A stretch of DNA of 64,000 nucleotides, from positions 34,728-98,727 of the forward strand of contig NZ_BOMZ01000072.1 in assembly GCF_016862455.1 (NCBI RefSeq), written 5' to 3'. The notes below the pieces were generated by a model. That model was not told where the DNA came from. It did not search any database and saw only the letters and a program-made list of their open reading frames with translations. Origin of the DNA: Actinoplanes utahensis (GTDB taxonomy: Bacteria > Actinomycetota > Actinomycetes > Mycobacteriales > Micromonosporaceae). The translations under genes were made by a program, and so were the position numbers. Of the stretch, positions 17,138-26,241 are shown piece by piece; positions within the stretch are counted from its first letter, which is position 1, and every line of letters starts with the position of its first letter.

Positions 17138-18094
17138 TCACCCGACGATGACGTCCGCCACGTCCCGCCGGGGCGCCGCGGGACCCGGCAGGCCGTACCC
17201 CACCCGGAACGCGATCTGCGGGAACCCGGTCCGTCCCAGCGAACGGCGCAACTGGTCGCGGGCCGGCGGCACCTCGATCGGCTGCGAGATCATCGAGCTC
17301 GACAGCCCGGCGTCGGTCGCGGTCAGCAGCACGTGCTGCAGCGCCTGCCCGGCCATCAGCTGGTCCACCCGGCGGTCCCCGGACGTGCCGAGGATACCGA
17401 CCAGCGGCTCCGGCTCGTAGTCACGGCCCGGCGCGCGCCGCCCCCCGCCGAAGTCCCGCTGCGGCAGCAGGTCCTGGGCCTCGGCCACCGCCGCGGCGGC
17501 CGCCACCGGGATCCCCTCCACCTCCGACGCGGTGTCCGTCCAGGTGATCAGCTCGGCCTGGTAGCGGGCGTCGCGGCGCAACACCCGGTCGGCGCTGTGC
17601 GCGATCTCCGAGAAACCCGACAGGGCCGTCATCCCGACCAGCAGGTCCAGCCAGGCGCCCTCCACCCGGGCCGCCTCGATCAACCGCATGCGCACGTCGG
17701 CCGGCACCGGATCCGGCCAGAACGGCCGGCGGTTGCTGTGCCGGCGCTCGATCGCCGCGTACAGATCCCGCTCGGTGTAGGTCGGCGGCCGGTGCGGGGC
17801 CGGGGTGAGACGGGCGATCAGATCCGGATCCTCGCCGTCCGGCAGCAGCCTCACCTCGGCCGGGGTGCCGGCCCAGGCCAGCGCCAGCCGGGCGTTGAAG
17901 GTCGCCGCGCCGAGCGCCAGCCGCAGAGCCCAGCCACCGCCGTCGGCGACGGACAGCTGACGGCCCGGATCGGCGAGCACCTCGACCGCGCCGTCACGCA
18001 GGCGGAACGCCCACGGCTGGCTGTTGTGCATGGAAGGAGCCCGGACTGCTGCCGCGGCGGCGCGCCGCAGGTCCGACAGGTCGTAGGCGTTCAT
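17138..18094 (-). CDS. Acg-type nitroreductase family protein
   Basis: A 318-residue member of the nitroreductase/Acg family. It opens with DLRRAAAAAVRAPSMHNSQP, the flavin-binding start seen in mycobacterial Acg (Rv2032)-type proteins, and has ERRHSNRRPF and QALQHVLLTATDAGLSSSM further on. Mycobacterial Acg proteins belong to the DosR dormancy regulon; some bind but may sequester FMN rather than reduce substrates. GGAG lies close to the ATG, and a DosR-like box lies 36 bases upstream, inside the 3' end of the devS gene. Adjacency to devS/devR strongly supports hypoxia-linked expression. The exact biochemical activity is unknown. Confidence 0.88.
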   Translation of the reverse strand: MNAYDLSDLRRAAAAAVRAPSMHNSQPWAFRLRDGAVEVLADPGRQLSVADGGGWALRLALGAATFNARLALAWAGTPAEVRLLPDGEDPDLIARLTPAPHRPPTYTERDLYAAIERRHSNRRPFWPDPVPADVRMRLIEAARVEGAWLDLLVGMTALSGFSEIAHSADRVLRRDARYQAELITWTDTASEVEGIPVAAAAAVAEAQDLLPQRDFGGGRRAPGRDYEPEPLVGILGTSGDRRVDQLMAGQALQHVLLTATDAGLSSSMISQPIEVPPARDQLRRSLGRTGFPQIAFRVGYGLPGPAAPRRDVADVIVG

Positions 18095-18125
18095 GTCTCC
18101 ACGGTGACGCGCCCGCCGGTTTCCG

Positions 18126-19796
18126 TTAAGGGCCGAAGGTCCCTAGGGGCACGCGCCAGGTGACCAGGGTGCCGCTGCCGTTCGAGCGGGGCCCGATCTC
18201 GAACGTGCCGCCCAGGTCGCCGGCCCGCTCGCCCATGTTGACGACACCACCGCGGGCCAGGCTCGGGTCGATGCCCACCCCGTCGTCCTCGACCTGCAGG
18301 ATCACCTGCCCGCCGTCGATCCGGACCGAGACCCGCACACTGCGCGCCCCGGCGTGCCGGGCCACGTTCGACAGCGCCTCCCGCAGCACCGCGATCAGCT
18401 CCGGCACGATGTCGTCCGGCACCGCGCTCTCCACCGGGCCGGACGTCTCCAGCGTCGGCCGGAAACCGAGCGTGTCCAAGGCCGCGTCACAGGTGTCCCG
18501 CAGCTCCGTGCGCAGCGTCGCGTCGACCGGCGCCCGCAACTCGAAGATCGACCGGCGGATGTCGCGGATCGTCGCGTCCAGATCGTCGACCGCCGCGTTG
18601 ATCCGCTTCACCACCTCCGGCCGCGTCCCGGCCGGGGCGACCGCGCCCTGCAACTGCATGCCGGTCGCGAACAGCCGCTGGATCACCACGTCGTGCAGGT
18701 CCCGGGCGATCCGCTCACGGTCCTCCAGCACGGCCAGCAACTCCCGCTCCTCCTGCGCCCGGGCCCGCTCCAGCGCCAGCGCCGCCTGCCCGGCGAACGT
18801 GGACAGCAGCGCCGCGTCGTCGACGCTGGCCGGGCGGCTCACGATCAACACCCCCTGCGGGGTGCTCTGCAACGGCGCGACCAGGGCCGGGCCGTCCGGC
18901 ACCGGGGCGGGCCACTCGGCGGCCTCCCGCAGATCCTCGACCAGCCGGTACGACCCCTGGGCGTCGAACGCCGGCAGCACCTTGCCGGTCAGCGCCGAAT
19001 CGGCGCCCTCCACCACCTCGACCCGGTAGCGGTCGCCGTCCGGCTCGTACAGCAGCACCAGAACCTGCTCGGCGTCGGCCACCTCGCGGGCCCGGCGGGC
19101 GATCAGCCGCAGCGCCTCGGTCCGGCGCACCCGGCCGACCAGCACCCCGGTGATCTCCGCGGCGGCCGACAGCCAGCGCTCCCGGCGCTGCGCCAGCGCG
19201 TACAGACGGGCGTTGTCGATCGCCACCCCGGCCGCGGCGGCCAGCGCCACCACGATCTCCTCGTCGTCCTCGGTGAACTCGTCGGCGCCCTGCTTCTCGG
19301 CCAGATAGAGATTGCCGAAGATCTGATCACGGGTACGGACCGGGACGCCGAGGAAACTGTGCATCGGCGGATGGTGCGGCGGGAAACCGTACGAGTCGGG
19401 ATGCCTGGTGATGTCCGGCAGCCGCACCGGTCGCGGCTCGGTGATCAACAGGCCCAGCACGCCACGGCCGTGCGGCAGATCGCCGATCCGCGCGTGCGCC
19501 GCCGGATCGATGCCGTGCGTGACGAAGTCGGAGAGACTGCGCCGGTCCGCGGCCAGCACGCCGAGAGCGCCGTACCGCGCGCCGGCCAGCGTGCACGCCG
19601 CCTCGACGATCCGCTGCAGAGTGCTGCTGAGGTCGAGGTCGGTCCCGATGCCGACCACCGCGTCGAGCAGCGCCCGCAGCCGCTCCCGGCTGGTGACGAT
19701 GTCGCCGACCCGGTTCTGCATCTCCTGCAGCAACTCGTCGAGCCGGACCCGGGAGAGCGGACTGAGCCCCAGCGAGGGTGTCGATGCTTCGGCCAC
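18126..19796 (-). CDS. devS: DevS/DosT-like redox-sensing histidine kinase
   Basis: A 556-residue cytosolic sensor kinase with two GAF domains (about residues 50-200 and 215-345), a HisKA_3 dimerisation box with ERIARDLHDVVIQRLF (His at about 368), and an HATPase ending VNMGERAGDLGGTFEIG. The first GAF has GFPPHHPPMHSFLGVPVR at ~137-154, the same stretch that carries the haem-ligating histidine in mycobacterial DevS/DosT, so oxygen/NO/CO sensing through haem is likely. It starts with GTG and has no strong ribosome site. It is divergent from devR across a 68-base gap with one DosR-like box. It would phosphorylate DevR when oxygen is low. Confidence 0.92.
   Translation of the reverse strand: MAEASTPSLGLSPLSRVRLDELLQEMQNRVGDIVTSRERLRALLDAVVGIGTDLDLSSTLQRIVEAACTLAGARYGALGVLAADRRSLSDFVTHGIDPAAHARIGDLPHGRGVLGLLITEPRPVRLPDITRHPDSYGFPPHHPPMHSFLGVPVRTRDQIFGNLYLAEKQGADEFTEDDEEIVVALAAAAGVAIDNARLYALAQRRERWLSAAAEITGVLVGRVRRTEALRLIARRAREVADAEQVLVLLYEPDGDRYRVEVVEGADSALTGKVLPAFDAQGSYRLVEDLREAAEWPAPVPDGPALVAPLQSTPQGVLIVSRPASVDDAALLSTFAGQAALALERARAQEERELLAVLEDRERIARDLHDVVIQRLFATGMQLQGAVAPAGTRPEVVKRINAAVDDLDATIRDIRRSIFELRAPVDATLRTELRDTCDAALDTLGFRPTLETSGPVESAVPDDIVPELIAVLREALSNVARHAGARSVRVSVRIDGGQVILQVEDDGVGIDPSLARGGVVNMGERAGDLGGTFEIGPRSNGSGTLVTWRVPLGTFGP
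18130..18143 (-). promoter_or_regulatory. DosR/DevR-like box upstream of the nitroreductase
   Basis: Read on the minus strand, GGGACCTTCGGCCC is a very good match to actinobacterial DevR/OsdR boxes. It is 36 bases before the nitroreductase ATG and lies within the last codons of devS. Confidence 0.7.
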
Positions 19797-19814
19797 GTGC
19801 CGAGACTATCGGGA

Positions 19815-19828
19815 GGGACTTTGGTCCC
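19815..19828. promoter_or_regulatory. DosR/DevR-like box in the devS-devR intergenic gap
   Basis: GGGACTTTGGTCCC differs by one base from the mycobacterial core GGGACTWWAGTCCC. It is 18 bases from the devS start and 36 from the devR start, so it probably mediates autoregulation of both. Confidence 0.75.
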
Positions 19829-19864
19829 TAGGTGACCGGGCCGTCGAGAAGGTAGGAATGAGAC

Positions 19865-20512
19865 ATGATCCGAGTCTTCCTCCTCGACGACCACGAAGTC
19901 GTCCGCCGCGGCCTCGTCGACCTGCTCCAGGCCGGCGGGGACATCGAGGTGGTCGGTGAATCCGGGTCCGCCCAGGAGGCGGCCCGGCGCATCCCCGCCC
20001 TGCGCCCCGACGTGGCCGTCCTCGACGCCCGCCTGCCCGACGGCAACGGCATCGACGTGTGCCGCGACGTGCGGGCCGTCGACTCCTCCATCAAGGGCCT
20101 CATCCTCACCTCCTACGAGGACGACGAGGCCCTGTTCGCCGCGATCATGGCGGGCGCCTCCGGTTACGTGCTCAAGCAGATCCGCGGCACCGACCTGGTC
20201 GACGCCGTCCGCCGGGTCGCCGCCGGCCAGTCCCTGCTCGACCCGGCGGTCACCCAGCGTGTCCTGGAGCGCATCCGCAACGGTGTCGAGCAGCCGCGGG
20301 AACTGGCCTCGCTGACCGATCAGGAGCGGCGCATCCTGGAGTTCGTCGCCGAGGGCCTCACCAACCGGGAGATCGCCGGCCGGATGTTCCTCGCCGAGAA
20401 GACGGTCAAGAACTACGTGTCCAGCCTGCTCGCCAAGCTCGGCCTGGAACGGCGTACGCAGGCCGCCGTCCTGGCCACCAAACTCCTCGGCGACCATCCC
20501 TCCCGGCACTGA
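19865..20512 (+). CDS. devR: DevR/DosR-like NarL-family response regulator
   Basis: A 215-residue response regulator. The receiver covers residues 1-120, with phosphoacceptor Asp54 in VLDARLPDGNG and conserved LTSYEDDEAL and GASGYVLKQI stretches. The LuxR/NarL helix-turn-helix covers ~148-212, with LTNREIAGRMFLAEKTVKNY then LLAKLGLERRTQAAV, nearly the DNA-recognition helix of mycobacterial DosR. AAGGTAGGA lies upstream of the ATG. Its partner is the divergent DevS kinase, and the predicted targets are the four boxes listed in this window, including its own promoter. It acts as a transcription activator under hypoxia or nitric-oxide stress by family. Confidence 0.94.
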   Translation: MIRVFLLDDHEVVRRGLVDLLQAGGDIEVVGESGSAQEAARRIPALRPDVAVLDARLPDGNGIDVCRDVRAVDSSIKGLILTSYEDDEALFAAIMAGASGYVLKQIRGTDLVDAVRRVAAGQSLLDPAVTQRVLERIRNGVEQPRELASLTDQERRILEFVAEGLTNREIAGRMFLAEKTVKNYVSSLLAKLGLERRTQAAVLATKLLGDHPSRH

Positions 20513-20528
20513 GAAACCCCTTCCCCGG

Positions 20529-20640
20529 TACGGGCCACGCAGCGTCCCGTGACTCGCGGCGGCCACGGCAGGCGTTCCCGCACGGCCGTCCCCCGGGTGC
20601 GGGACATGCATGCCCGTCCCGGTCACCCCCGGTCGCGGCA
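20529..20640. repeat. Interspersed repeat, copy A
   Basis: A stretch of about 110 bases downstream of devR is similar to 43428-43530. Shared blocks include TACGGGCCAC, CGTGACTC, CGGCAGGC, CCGTCCCCCGG, TGCAT and TCCCGGTCACCCCC in the same order. A partial third copy (TCCCTCACG then TCGTCCCCCGGGTG) follows at about 20647-20674. No protein coding potential is evident. Confidence 0.6.
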
Positions 20641-20776
20641 GAGCGGTCCCTCACGGTCGTCCCCCGGGTGCGGCTGAAGATCTGGCGGAGCGGCGCCGGG
20701 TGGCCAGATCCGCGTGCGGAGTTCCGCGGCCCGCTTCGGGGTTGTTCTGTGGCCGAATCCTCCTCAAAATCTCCGT

Positions 20777-20844
20777 ACAAGATCGGGGCCTGTCGGAGAT
20801 CTTGTTCGATCAGGGTCGATCTCCGGGCTCCATCGAACAAGATC
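20777..20844. repeat. Nested inverted repeats before the CocE-type hydrolase
   Basis: ACAAGATC occurs at 20777-20784 and 20837-20844, and its complement GATCTTGT at 20798-20805. The longest pairing is a 13-bp perfect inverted repeat, GATCTTGTTCGAT at 20798-20810 with 20832-20844. The element lies 270 bases before the hydrolase gene in a 598-base non-coding stretch that also holds the interspersed repeat. It could be a regulatory RNA fold, terminator or operator array. Confidence 0.6.
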
Positions 20845-21110
20845 AGGCGGGATCTCGGCTTCTGTGCTTTTTATGGCATCTTTCCGGGCATTTCGGATCG
20901 CTGAGCTTGATAGGCGCCGCGGTCCGCCTTTCCGTATCGGCCGCCTGGTTCGGTGCTGACCGATGGCGACCGGTAGAGGTGTCGCGGTCTGCTCGTCCGT
21001 ATCGGTCGCCTCGTGTTCTTTGGTCGAGCCGGTGGCCTGCCACCGGCTCGATGCCCGCATGAGCCGGGCGGTCCGTCGCCGGCCGGCACGATTCCCCTCG
21101 AAGGACCACG

Positions 21111-22796
21111 ATGAGCAAGCTCCGCCAGCGGCTGTCCCGGTGGGTGCAGTCGCGGACCATGCCCGGTCTCACGCCGGGCCCCTACGACATCACCGTCCGG
21201 AAGAACCTGCGGGTGCCGATGGACGACGGTGTGGAACTGCTCGCCGATCTGATCATCCCGGAGGGGGTGGGGACGGCGCTGCCGACGATCGTGATCCGGG
21301 GACCGTACGGCCGCAGCGGCGCGGTCGCCGGGCAGGCCCGTGCGCTGGCCCGGGAGGGTTTCCCGGTGCTGTTCCAGAGTTGCCGGGGCACCTGGGGCTC
21401 CGGTGGTGTGTTCACCCCGCAGATCGACGAGCAGCGCGACGGCGTCGCCACCCACCGGTGGGTGCGCAGGCAGCCCTGGTTCACCGGCACGGTCGCGACG
21501 TTCGGGCCGAGTTACATGGGTTTCACCCAGTGGGCGGTGGCCGGGCACCTGGCGCGGGAGGAGCCGGAGAACGCGCCGGACGCCCTGTGCCTGCTCGTGA
21601 CGATGCCCGATTTCGGGGCGATCACGTGGGACAACGCCGCTTTCTCGCTGCGCAACGCGCTGGGCTGGACGCAGATGATGGACCGGATGATCCGCCGGGA
21701 CATGCTGCCGCTGCTGCTCGGCATGGTGCGCCCGGATCCGAAGCTGCGGCGCGGGTTCGGCACGCTGCCGCTGGCGGACGGCGATCTGGTGGCGACCGGC
21801 CGCCGGGTGCACTGGTATCAGGATTGGGTGCGGCACGAGCGGCTCACCGACGAGTACTGGACGCGGCAGTCGCACACCGCCTCGTTGCCGGACGTGACCG
21901 CGCCGGTCTACATGATCACCGGCTGGTACGACATCTTCCTGCCCTGGCAGATCCGCAATCACGCCCAGCTCACCGCCGCCGGCCGTCCGCCGCGGCTGAC
22001 CATCGGCCCGTGGGGGCATTCGGACCGGGCGATGGGCGCCACCGCGATCGCCGAGTCGGCCGCGTTCCTGCGGGAGCACTTCGCCGGTGGGCCGGGTGGC
22101 CGGTCCGCGCCGGTCCGCGCGTTCCGTACCGGCGCGCAGCAGTGGCACGACCTGCCGTCCTGGCCGCCGCCCGGGGTGATCGGCGGGACGTGGCATCTGC
22201 ACGCGTCCGGCCGCCTGCATCCGGACCTGCCGGACGGGGGTGTGACCTCCTACGTCTACGACCCGGACGATCCGACCCCGGCGGTCGGCGGGCCGAGTCT
22301 GGAACCGAGGCAGGGGCCGTCGGACAACGCCGCGCACGAGGCCCGTACCGACGTGGTGGTGTTCCGTGGTGAACCGCTCGCCGGGCCGGTCACGGTCGCC
22401 GGCACGCCGGTGGCGCGGATCGGGTTCCGGTCGTCGCAGCCGAGCGCCGACGTGTTCGTGCGGATCTGTGACGTGCATCCGGACGGCCGGGTGATGACGG
22501 TCGGCGACGGCATCCGCCGGATCGGCGGTGTCGCCGCGGCCGGCACCGATCCGCCGGCCGGCGAGGACGGGTTCCGGGAGGTCGCGGTGGAGCTGTGGCC
22601 GGTGTTCCACGAGTTCGGGGCGGGTCACCGGGTCAGCGTGCAGGTCAGTTCGGGCGCTCATCCGCGGTACGCCCGTAACCCGGGTTCCGGCGACCCGGCC
22701 GCGACGGCGGCCGCCACCCACCGGGCCACGCAGGAGATCTCGCATTCCCCGGCCCGCCCGTCCGGCGTCGAGCTGCCGCTGTGGCGCCACCCGTGA
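21111..22796 (+). CDS. CocE/NonD family alpha/beta hydrolase
   Basis: A 561-residue serine hydrolase of the X-Pro dipeptidyl-peptidase/cocaine-esterase class. The nucleophile is in FGPSYMG (Ser at about 134), preceded by VLFQSCRGTWGSGG and the early GPYGRSG motif. The middle ITGWYDIFLPWQ and the following LTIGPWGHSDRA carry the usual acid and histidine. The last ~220 residues form the beta-sandwich domain (GTWHLHASGRLHP, then VSVQVSSGAHPRYARNP). No signal peptide is evident, so it is likely cytosolic. AAGGACCACG precedes the ATG. The natural substrate (ester, amide or acyl-peptide) cannot be predicted. Confidence 0.93.
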   Translation: MSKLRQRLSRWVQSRTMPGLTPGPYDITVRKNLRVPMDDGVELLADLIIPEGVGTALPTIVIRGPYGRSGAVAGQARALAREGFPVLFQSCRGTWGSGGVFTPQIDEQRDGVATHRWVRRQPWFTGTVATFGPSYMGFTQWAVAGHLAREEPENAPDALCLLVTMPDFGAITWDNAAFSLRNALGWTQMMDRMIRRDMLPLLLGMVRPDPKLRRGFGTLPLADGDLVATGRRVHWYQDWVRHERLTDEYWTRQSHTASLPDVTAPVYMITGWYDIFLPWQIRNHAQLTAAGRPPRLTIGPWGHSDRAMGATAIAESAAFLREHFAGGPGGRSAPVRAFRTGAQQWHDLPSWPPPGVIGGTWHLHASGRLHPDLPDGGVTSYVYDPDDPTPAVGGPSLEPRQGPSDNAAHEARTDVVVFRGEPLAGPVTVAGTPVARIGFRSSQPSADVFVRICDVHPDGRVMTVGDGIRRIGGVAAAGTDPPAGEDGFREVAVELWPVFHEFGAGHRVSVQVSSGAHPRYARNPGSGDPAATAAATHRATQEISHSPARPSGVELPLWRHP

Positions 22797-22910
22797 GCGC
22801 GCCCCCGGTTCGCGGTCGGGAGGCCGCCCACCTCGAGCAGTCGATCTTCGTAGCGTCGCCGGTCCGGGCGGCGGGCACGGTTCGTTACACCGCCTACCGG
22901 GTCACCTGAG

Positions 22911-23165
22911 TCACGGCCAGGCCAGCGATCCGATCTGCGGGTGGACCGTCTGGGCGCCGTTGGGCCGGGCGATCGGCCGGGGCGCCGGGATGACGGAGGA
23001 GTCGGGGTGGACGATCTTCGGGGCCGGCTGCGGGGGGCCGATCACCGACGGGCCGGGGGTCTCGCAGATCGTGCGGGTCGGGCATCCGGCGGCGGCCGGT
23101 CCCGCCGTGACCACCGCGCCCGCGGCGATCCCGAGACCGGCTGCCAGGAGGGTCAGCTTGTTCAT
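22911..23165 (-). CDS. Small secreted proline-rich protein
   Basis: An 84-residue product starting at the ATG of MNKLTLLAAGLGIAAGAVV, a clear signal peptide ending near AGPAAAG. The mature part of ~55 residues has two cysteines close together (GCPTRTIC) and is rich in Pro and Ile. A longer frame reaching 23240 adds a polar segment before the signal peptide and is unlikely. It lies downstream of pflA on the same strand, but 90 bases away. Family unknown. Confidence 0.6.
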   Translation of the reverse strand: MNKLTLLAAGLGIAAGAVVTAGPAAAGCPTRTICETPGPSVIGPPQPAPKIVHPDSSVIPAPRPIARPNGAQTVHPQIGSLAWP

Positions 23166-23255
23166 GATGCGAGTCCACCACCGGGGGACCGGGCCCGTGC
23201 CGCACTCGCCGATCGATGGACCGTTCACCTGATGGGACACGGACTGAACAGCGGA

Positions 23256-23999
23256 TCAGTAGACGGTCAGGCCGCGGGCGCGGAACCGGCCGCGGACCCG
23301 ATCGAGCAGTCCCGCGTCCGGGGCGGGGGTGCGGGCCAGCGGGAAGGGCAGGTCGAGGGCGGCGTACTTGGCGGCGCCCAGACGGTGGAAGGGCAGGACC
23401 TCGACCCGTTCCACGCTGGTGATCGAGGCGGCGATGTCGGCGACCGCCTCGACGTTGCCGTCGCCGTCGGTGAGGCCGGGCACCAGGACGAAACGGATCC
23501 AGATCGGGATGCCGCGATCGGCCAGCCGATGCGCGAACGTCACGGTCGGTTCCAGGGTTCCGGTCCGGGTGACCCGGTGGTACGTCTCCTCGTCGCCGGC
23601 CTTGACGTCCAGCAGCACCAGATCGGTCACGTCGAGCAGTTCGTCCGGCGCCTTGGCGCCGAGGTAGCCGCTGGTGTCCAGGGCGGTGTGGATGCCTCTC
23701 TCGTGGCAGCGGGTGAAGACCGCCCGGACGAACTCGGGCTGTTGCAGGGCCTCGCCACCGCTGAGCGTCACCCCGCCCCGGGCGACCTTGATGAACCGCT
23801 CGTATCGCGCGATCTCCGCCATCAGGTCGTCGGCGGTCGTCGGTCGGCCGCTGCGCCGGTACCAGGTGTCCGGGCTGTGGCAGTACTGGCAGCGCAGCGG
23901 GCACCCGGCCAGGAACGCGACGAATCGCGTCCCCGGCCCGTCGACGCCGGTGGAGACGTCGAACGAGTGCACACTCCCGGTGATGGTCTCGGCGGTCAC
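23256..23999 (-). CDS. pflA: Pyruvate formate-lyase activating enzyme
   Basis: A 247-residue radical SAM enzyme that installs the glycyl radical on pyruvate formate-lyase. The cluster motif CPLRCQYC gives cysteines at 33, 37 and 40. The SAM-binding GGVTLSGGEAL and DTSGYLG stretches follow, with later LVLLDVKAGDEETYH and RFVLVPGLTD. The GTG start at 23999 overlaps the pflB stop (GTGA), so the two are translationally coupled. A long in-frame extension upstream lies inside pflB and is not used. The enzyme requires anaerobic conditions, in line with the DosR-like box upstream of pflB. Confidence 0.95.
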   Translation of the reverse strand: MTAETITGSVHSFDVSTGVDGPGTRFVAFLAGCPLRCQYCHSPDTWYRRSGRPTTADDLMAEIARYERFIKVARGGVTLSGGEALQQPEFVRAVFTRCHERGIHTALDTSGYLGAKAPDELLDVTDLVLLDVKAGDEETYHRVTRTGTLEPTVTFAHRLADRGIPIWIRFVLVPGLTDGDGNVEAVADIAASITSVERVEVLPFHRLGAAKYAALDLPFPLARTPAPDAGLLDRVRGRFRARGLTVY

Positions 24000-26233
24000 A
24001 GCGAGCCGTGGAAGGTCCGCGAGATGACGTCCCGCTGCTGTTCCCTGGTCAGCCGCACGAAGTTGACGGCGTAGCCGGAGACCCGGATGGTCAGCTGCGG
24101 GTACTTCTCGGGGTGCGCCATCGCGTCCTCGAGGGTGGCCCGGTCGAGGACGTTGACGTTCATGTGGAACCCGCCGCCGTCGGTGTAGCCGTCGAGGACG
24201 CCGACCAGGTTGCCGGTCTGTTCCTCGGTGGTGCGGCCGAGGCCGTCCGGGGTCGACGTGATGGTCAGCGAGATGCCGTCGCGGGCGCTGCGGTACGGCA
24301 GTTTCGCCACCGACAGGGCCGCCGCCACCAGGCCGTGCTTGTCGCGCCCGTTCATCGGGTTGGCGCCCGGCGCGAACGGCTCGCCGAGCCGCCGGCCGTC
24401 CGGGGTGTTGCCGGTGTGCTTGCCGTAGACCACGTTCGAGGTGATCGTCAGGACCGACAGGCTCGGCTCGGCGCCCCGGTACATCGGCTGGCGGCGGATC
24501 TTGGCCATGAACCGCTCGACCAGGTCCACCGCGATCGCGTCGACCCGGTCGTCGTTGTTGCCGAACATGGGGAAGTCGCCGTCCACCGCGTAGTCCACGA
24601 CCAGACCGCTGTCGTCCCGGATCGCCTTCACCTGCGCGTGCTTGATCGCGGACAGGCTGTCGGCGGCGACCGAGAGGCCGGCGATGCCGGTCGCCAGGAA
24701 CCGGTGCACCGGGTAGTCGTGCAGGGCCATCTCGAGGCGCTCGTACGCGTACTTGTCGTGCATGTAGTGGATGACGTTGAGCGCGTCCACGTACGTCTCG
24801 GCCAGCCAGTCGAGGGTCCTGTCGAACCTGTCGAAGACCTCGTCGTAGTCGAGGACGTCCTCGGTCAGCGGGTCCGTGGCCGGCGCCACCTGAGCCCCGC
24901 TGATCTCGTCCCGGCCACCGTTGATGGCGTACAGCAGCGCCTTCGCCAGATTCGCCCGGGCCCCGAACAACTGCATGTCCTTGCCGACCCGCATGCCCGA
25001 CACGCAGCAGGCGATCGCCGCGTCGTCGCTCAGGTACGGCCGCAGCAGGTCGTCGTTCTCGTACTGGATGCTGCTGGTGTCGATGCTGACCCGCGCGCAG
25101 AACCGCTTGAAGCCCTCCGGCAGCCGCGGCGACCAGAGCACCGTCATGTTCGGCTCCGGCGCCGGGCCCAGGTTGTAGAGCGTCTGCAGGTACCGGAAGC
25201 TGGTGCGGGTCACCAGCGGCCGGTCGTCGGCGCCGATGCCGCCGATCGACTCGGTGACCCAGGTGGGGTCGCCGGAGAACAGTTCGTCGTACTCCGGTGT
25301 GCGCAGGAACCGCACGATCCGCAGTTTGATCACGAAGTCGTCGATCAGTTCCTGGGCGAACTCCTCGGTGATCCGGCCCTCGGCCAGGTCCCGCTGCAGG
25401 TAGATGTCCAGGAAGGACGACGTGCGGCCGAGCGACATGGCCGCGCCGTTCTGCTCCTTGGTGGCGGCCAGGTACGCGAAGTACAGCCACTGGACGGCCT
25501 CCCGCGCTCCGGTGGCCGGGCCGGAGATGTCGAAACCGTAGGCGGCGGCCATCTCCTTGAGCTCGCCCAGCGCGCGGATCTGCTCGGCGATCTCCTCCCG
25601 GTCGCGGATCACGTCGGCGACCGACAGCCGGTCGTTCAGGGCCGTCTTGATCGCCGTGCGCTCGGCGATCAGGTGGTCCACGCCGTAGAGGGCGACCCGG
25701 CGGTAGTCGCCGATGATGCGGCCACGGCCGTACGCGTCGGGCAGGCCGGTGATGATGTGCGAGCGGCGGGCGGCCAGGACGTCGGCCGGGTACGCGTCGA
25801 ACACGCCGGCGTTGTGGGTCTTGCGGTAGGACGTGAAGACCTTCTTGAGATCGGGGCCGAGTTCGCGGCCGTACGCCTGGAGCCCGCCCTCGACCATCCG
25901 CAGCCCGCCGAACGGCATGATCGCCCGGCGCAGCGGCGCGTCGGTCTGCAGGCCGACGATCAGCTCGGTGTCCCGGTCGATCCAGCCGGGGGAGTGGGCG
26001 GTGATCGTCGACGGGGTGGTGGCGTCCACGTCGTAGATGCCGTTGGCGCGTTCCACGGCGAACATCGCGGACAGCCTGTCCCAGAGGGCGGTGGTCCGCG
26101 CGGTCGCGCCGGTAAGGAAGGCGGCGTCACCGTCGTACGGCAGGACGTTGTCGTGGATGAAGCCGGCCACGTCGATCCGGGTGCGCCATCCGGTGCCGGT
26201 GAAACCACGCCACGCGTGCGTGTTCTGCTGCAT
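23996..26233 (-). CDS. pflB: Pyruvate formate-lyase (formate C-acetyltransferase)
   Basis: A 745-residue glycyl radical enzyme converting pyruvate and CoA to acetyl-CoA and formate. The active-site cysteine pair is in AIACCVSGMR (Cys409-Cys410). The glycyl radical site is in RVSGYAVNFVRLT (Gly at about 720), close to the C terminus. The N terminus WRGFTGTGWRTRIDVAGFI is also typical. Length is normal. AGGAGGGG lies just before the ATG at 26233. It forms an operon with pflA. The stop of the upstream sensor kinase is only eight bases away, but a DosR-like box 55 bases upstream suggests an additional internal promoter. PFL is uncommon in aerobic actinomycetes. Confidence 0.97.
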   Translation of the reverse strand: MQQNTHAWRGFTGTGWRTRIDVAGFIHDNVLPYDGDAAFLTGATARTTALWDRLSAMFAVERANGIYDVDATTPSTITAHSPGWIDRDTELIVGLQTDAPLRRAIMPFGGLRMVEGGLQAYGRELGPDLKKVFTSYRKTHNAGVFDAYPADVLAARRSHIITGLPDAYGRGRIIGDYRRVALYGVDHLIAERTAIKTALNDRLSVADVIRDREEIAEQIRALGELKEMAAAYGFDISGPATGAREAVQWLYFAYLAATKEQNGAAMSLGRTSSFLDIYLQRDLAEGRITEEFAQELIDDFVIKLRIVRFLRTPEYDELFSGDPTWVTESIGGIGADDRPLVTRTSFRYLQTLYNLGPAPEPNMTVLWSPRLPEGFKRFCARVSIDTSSIQYENDDLLRPYLSDDAAIACCVSGMRVGKDMQLFGARANLAKALLYAINGGRDEISGAQVAPATDPLTEDVLDYDEVFDRFDRTLDWLAETYVDALNVIHYMHDKYAYERLEMALHDYPVHRFLATGIAGLSVAADSLSAIKHAQVKAIRDDSGLVVDYAVDGDFPMFGNNDDRVDAIAVDLVERFMAKIRRQPMYRGAEPSLSVLTITSNVVYGKHTGNTPDGRRLGEPFAPGANPMNGRDKHGLVAAALSVAKLPYRSARDGISLTITSTPDGLGRTTEEQTGNLVGVLDGYTDGGGFHMNVNVLDRATLEDAMAHPEKYPQLTIRVSGYAVNFVRLTREQQRDVISRTFHGSL

Positions 26234-26241
26234 GACCCCTC

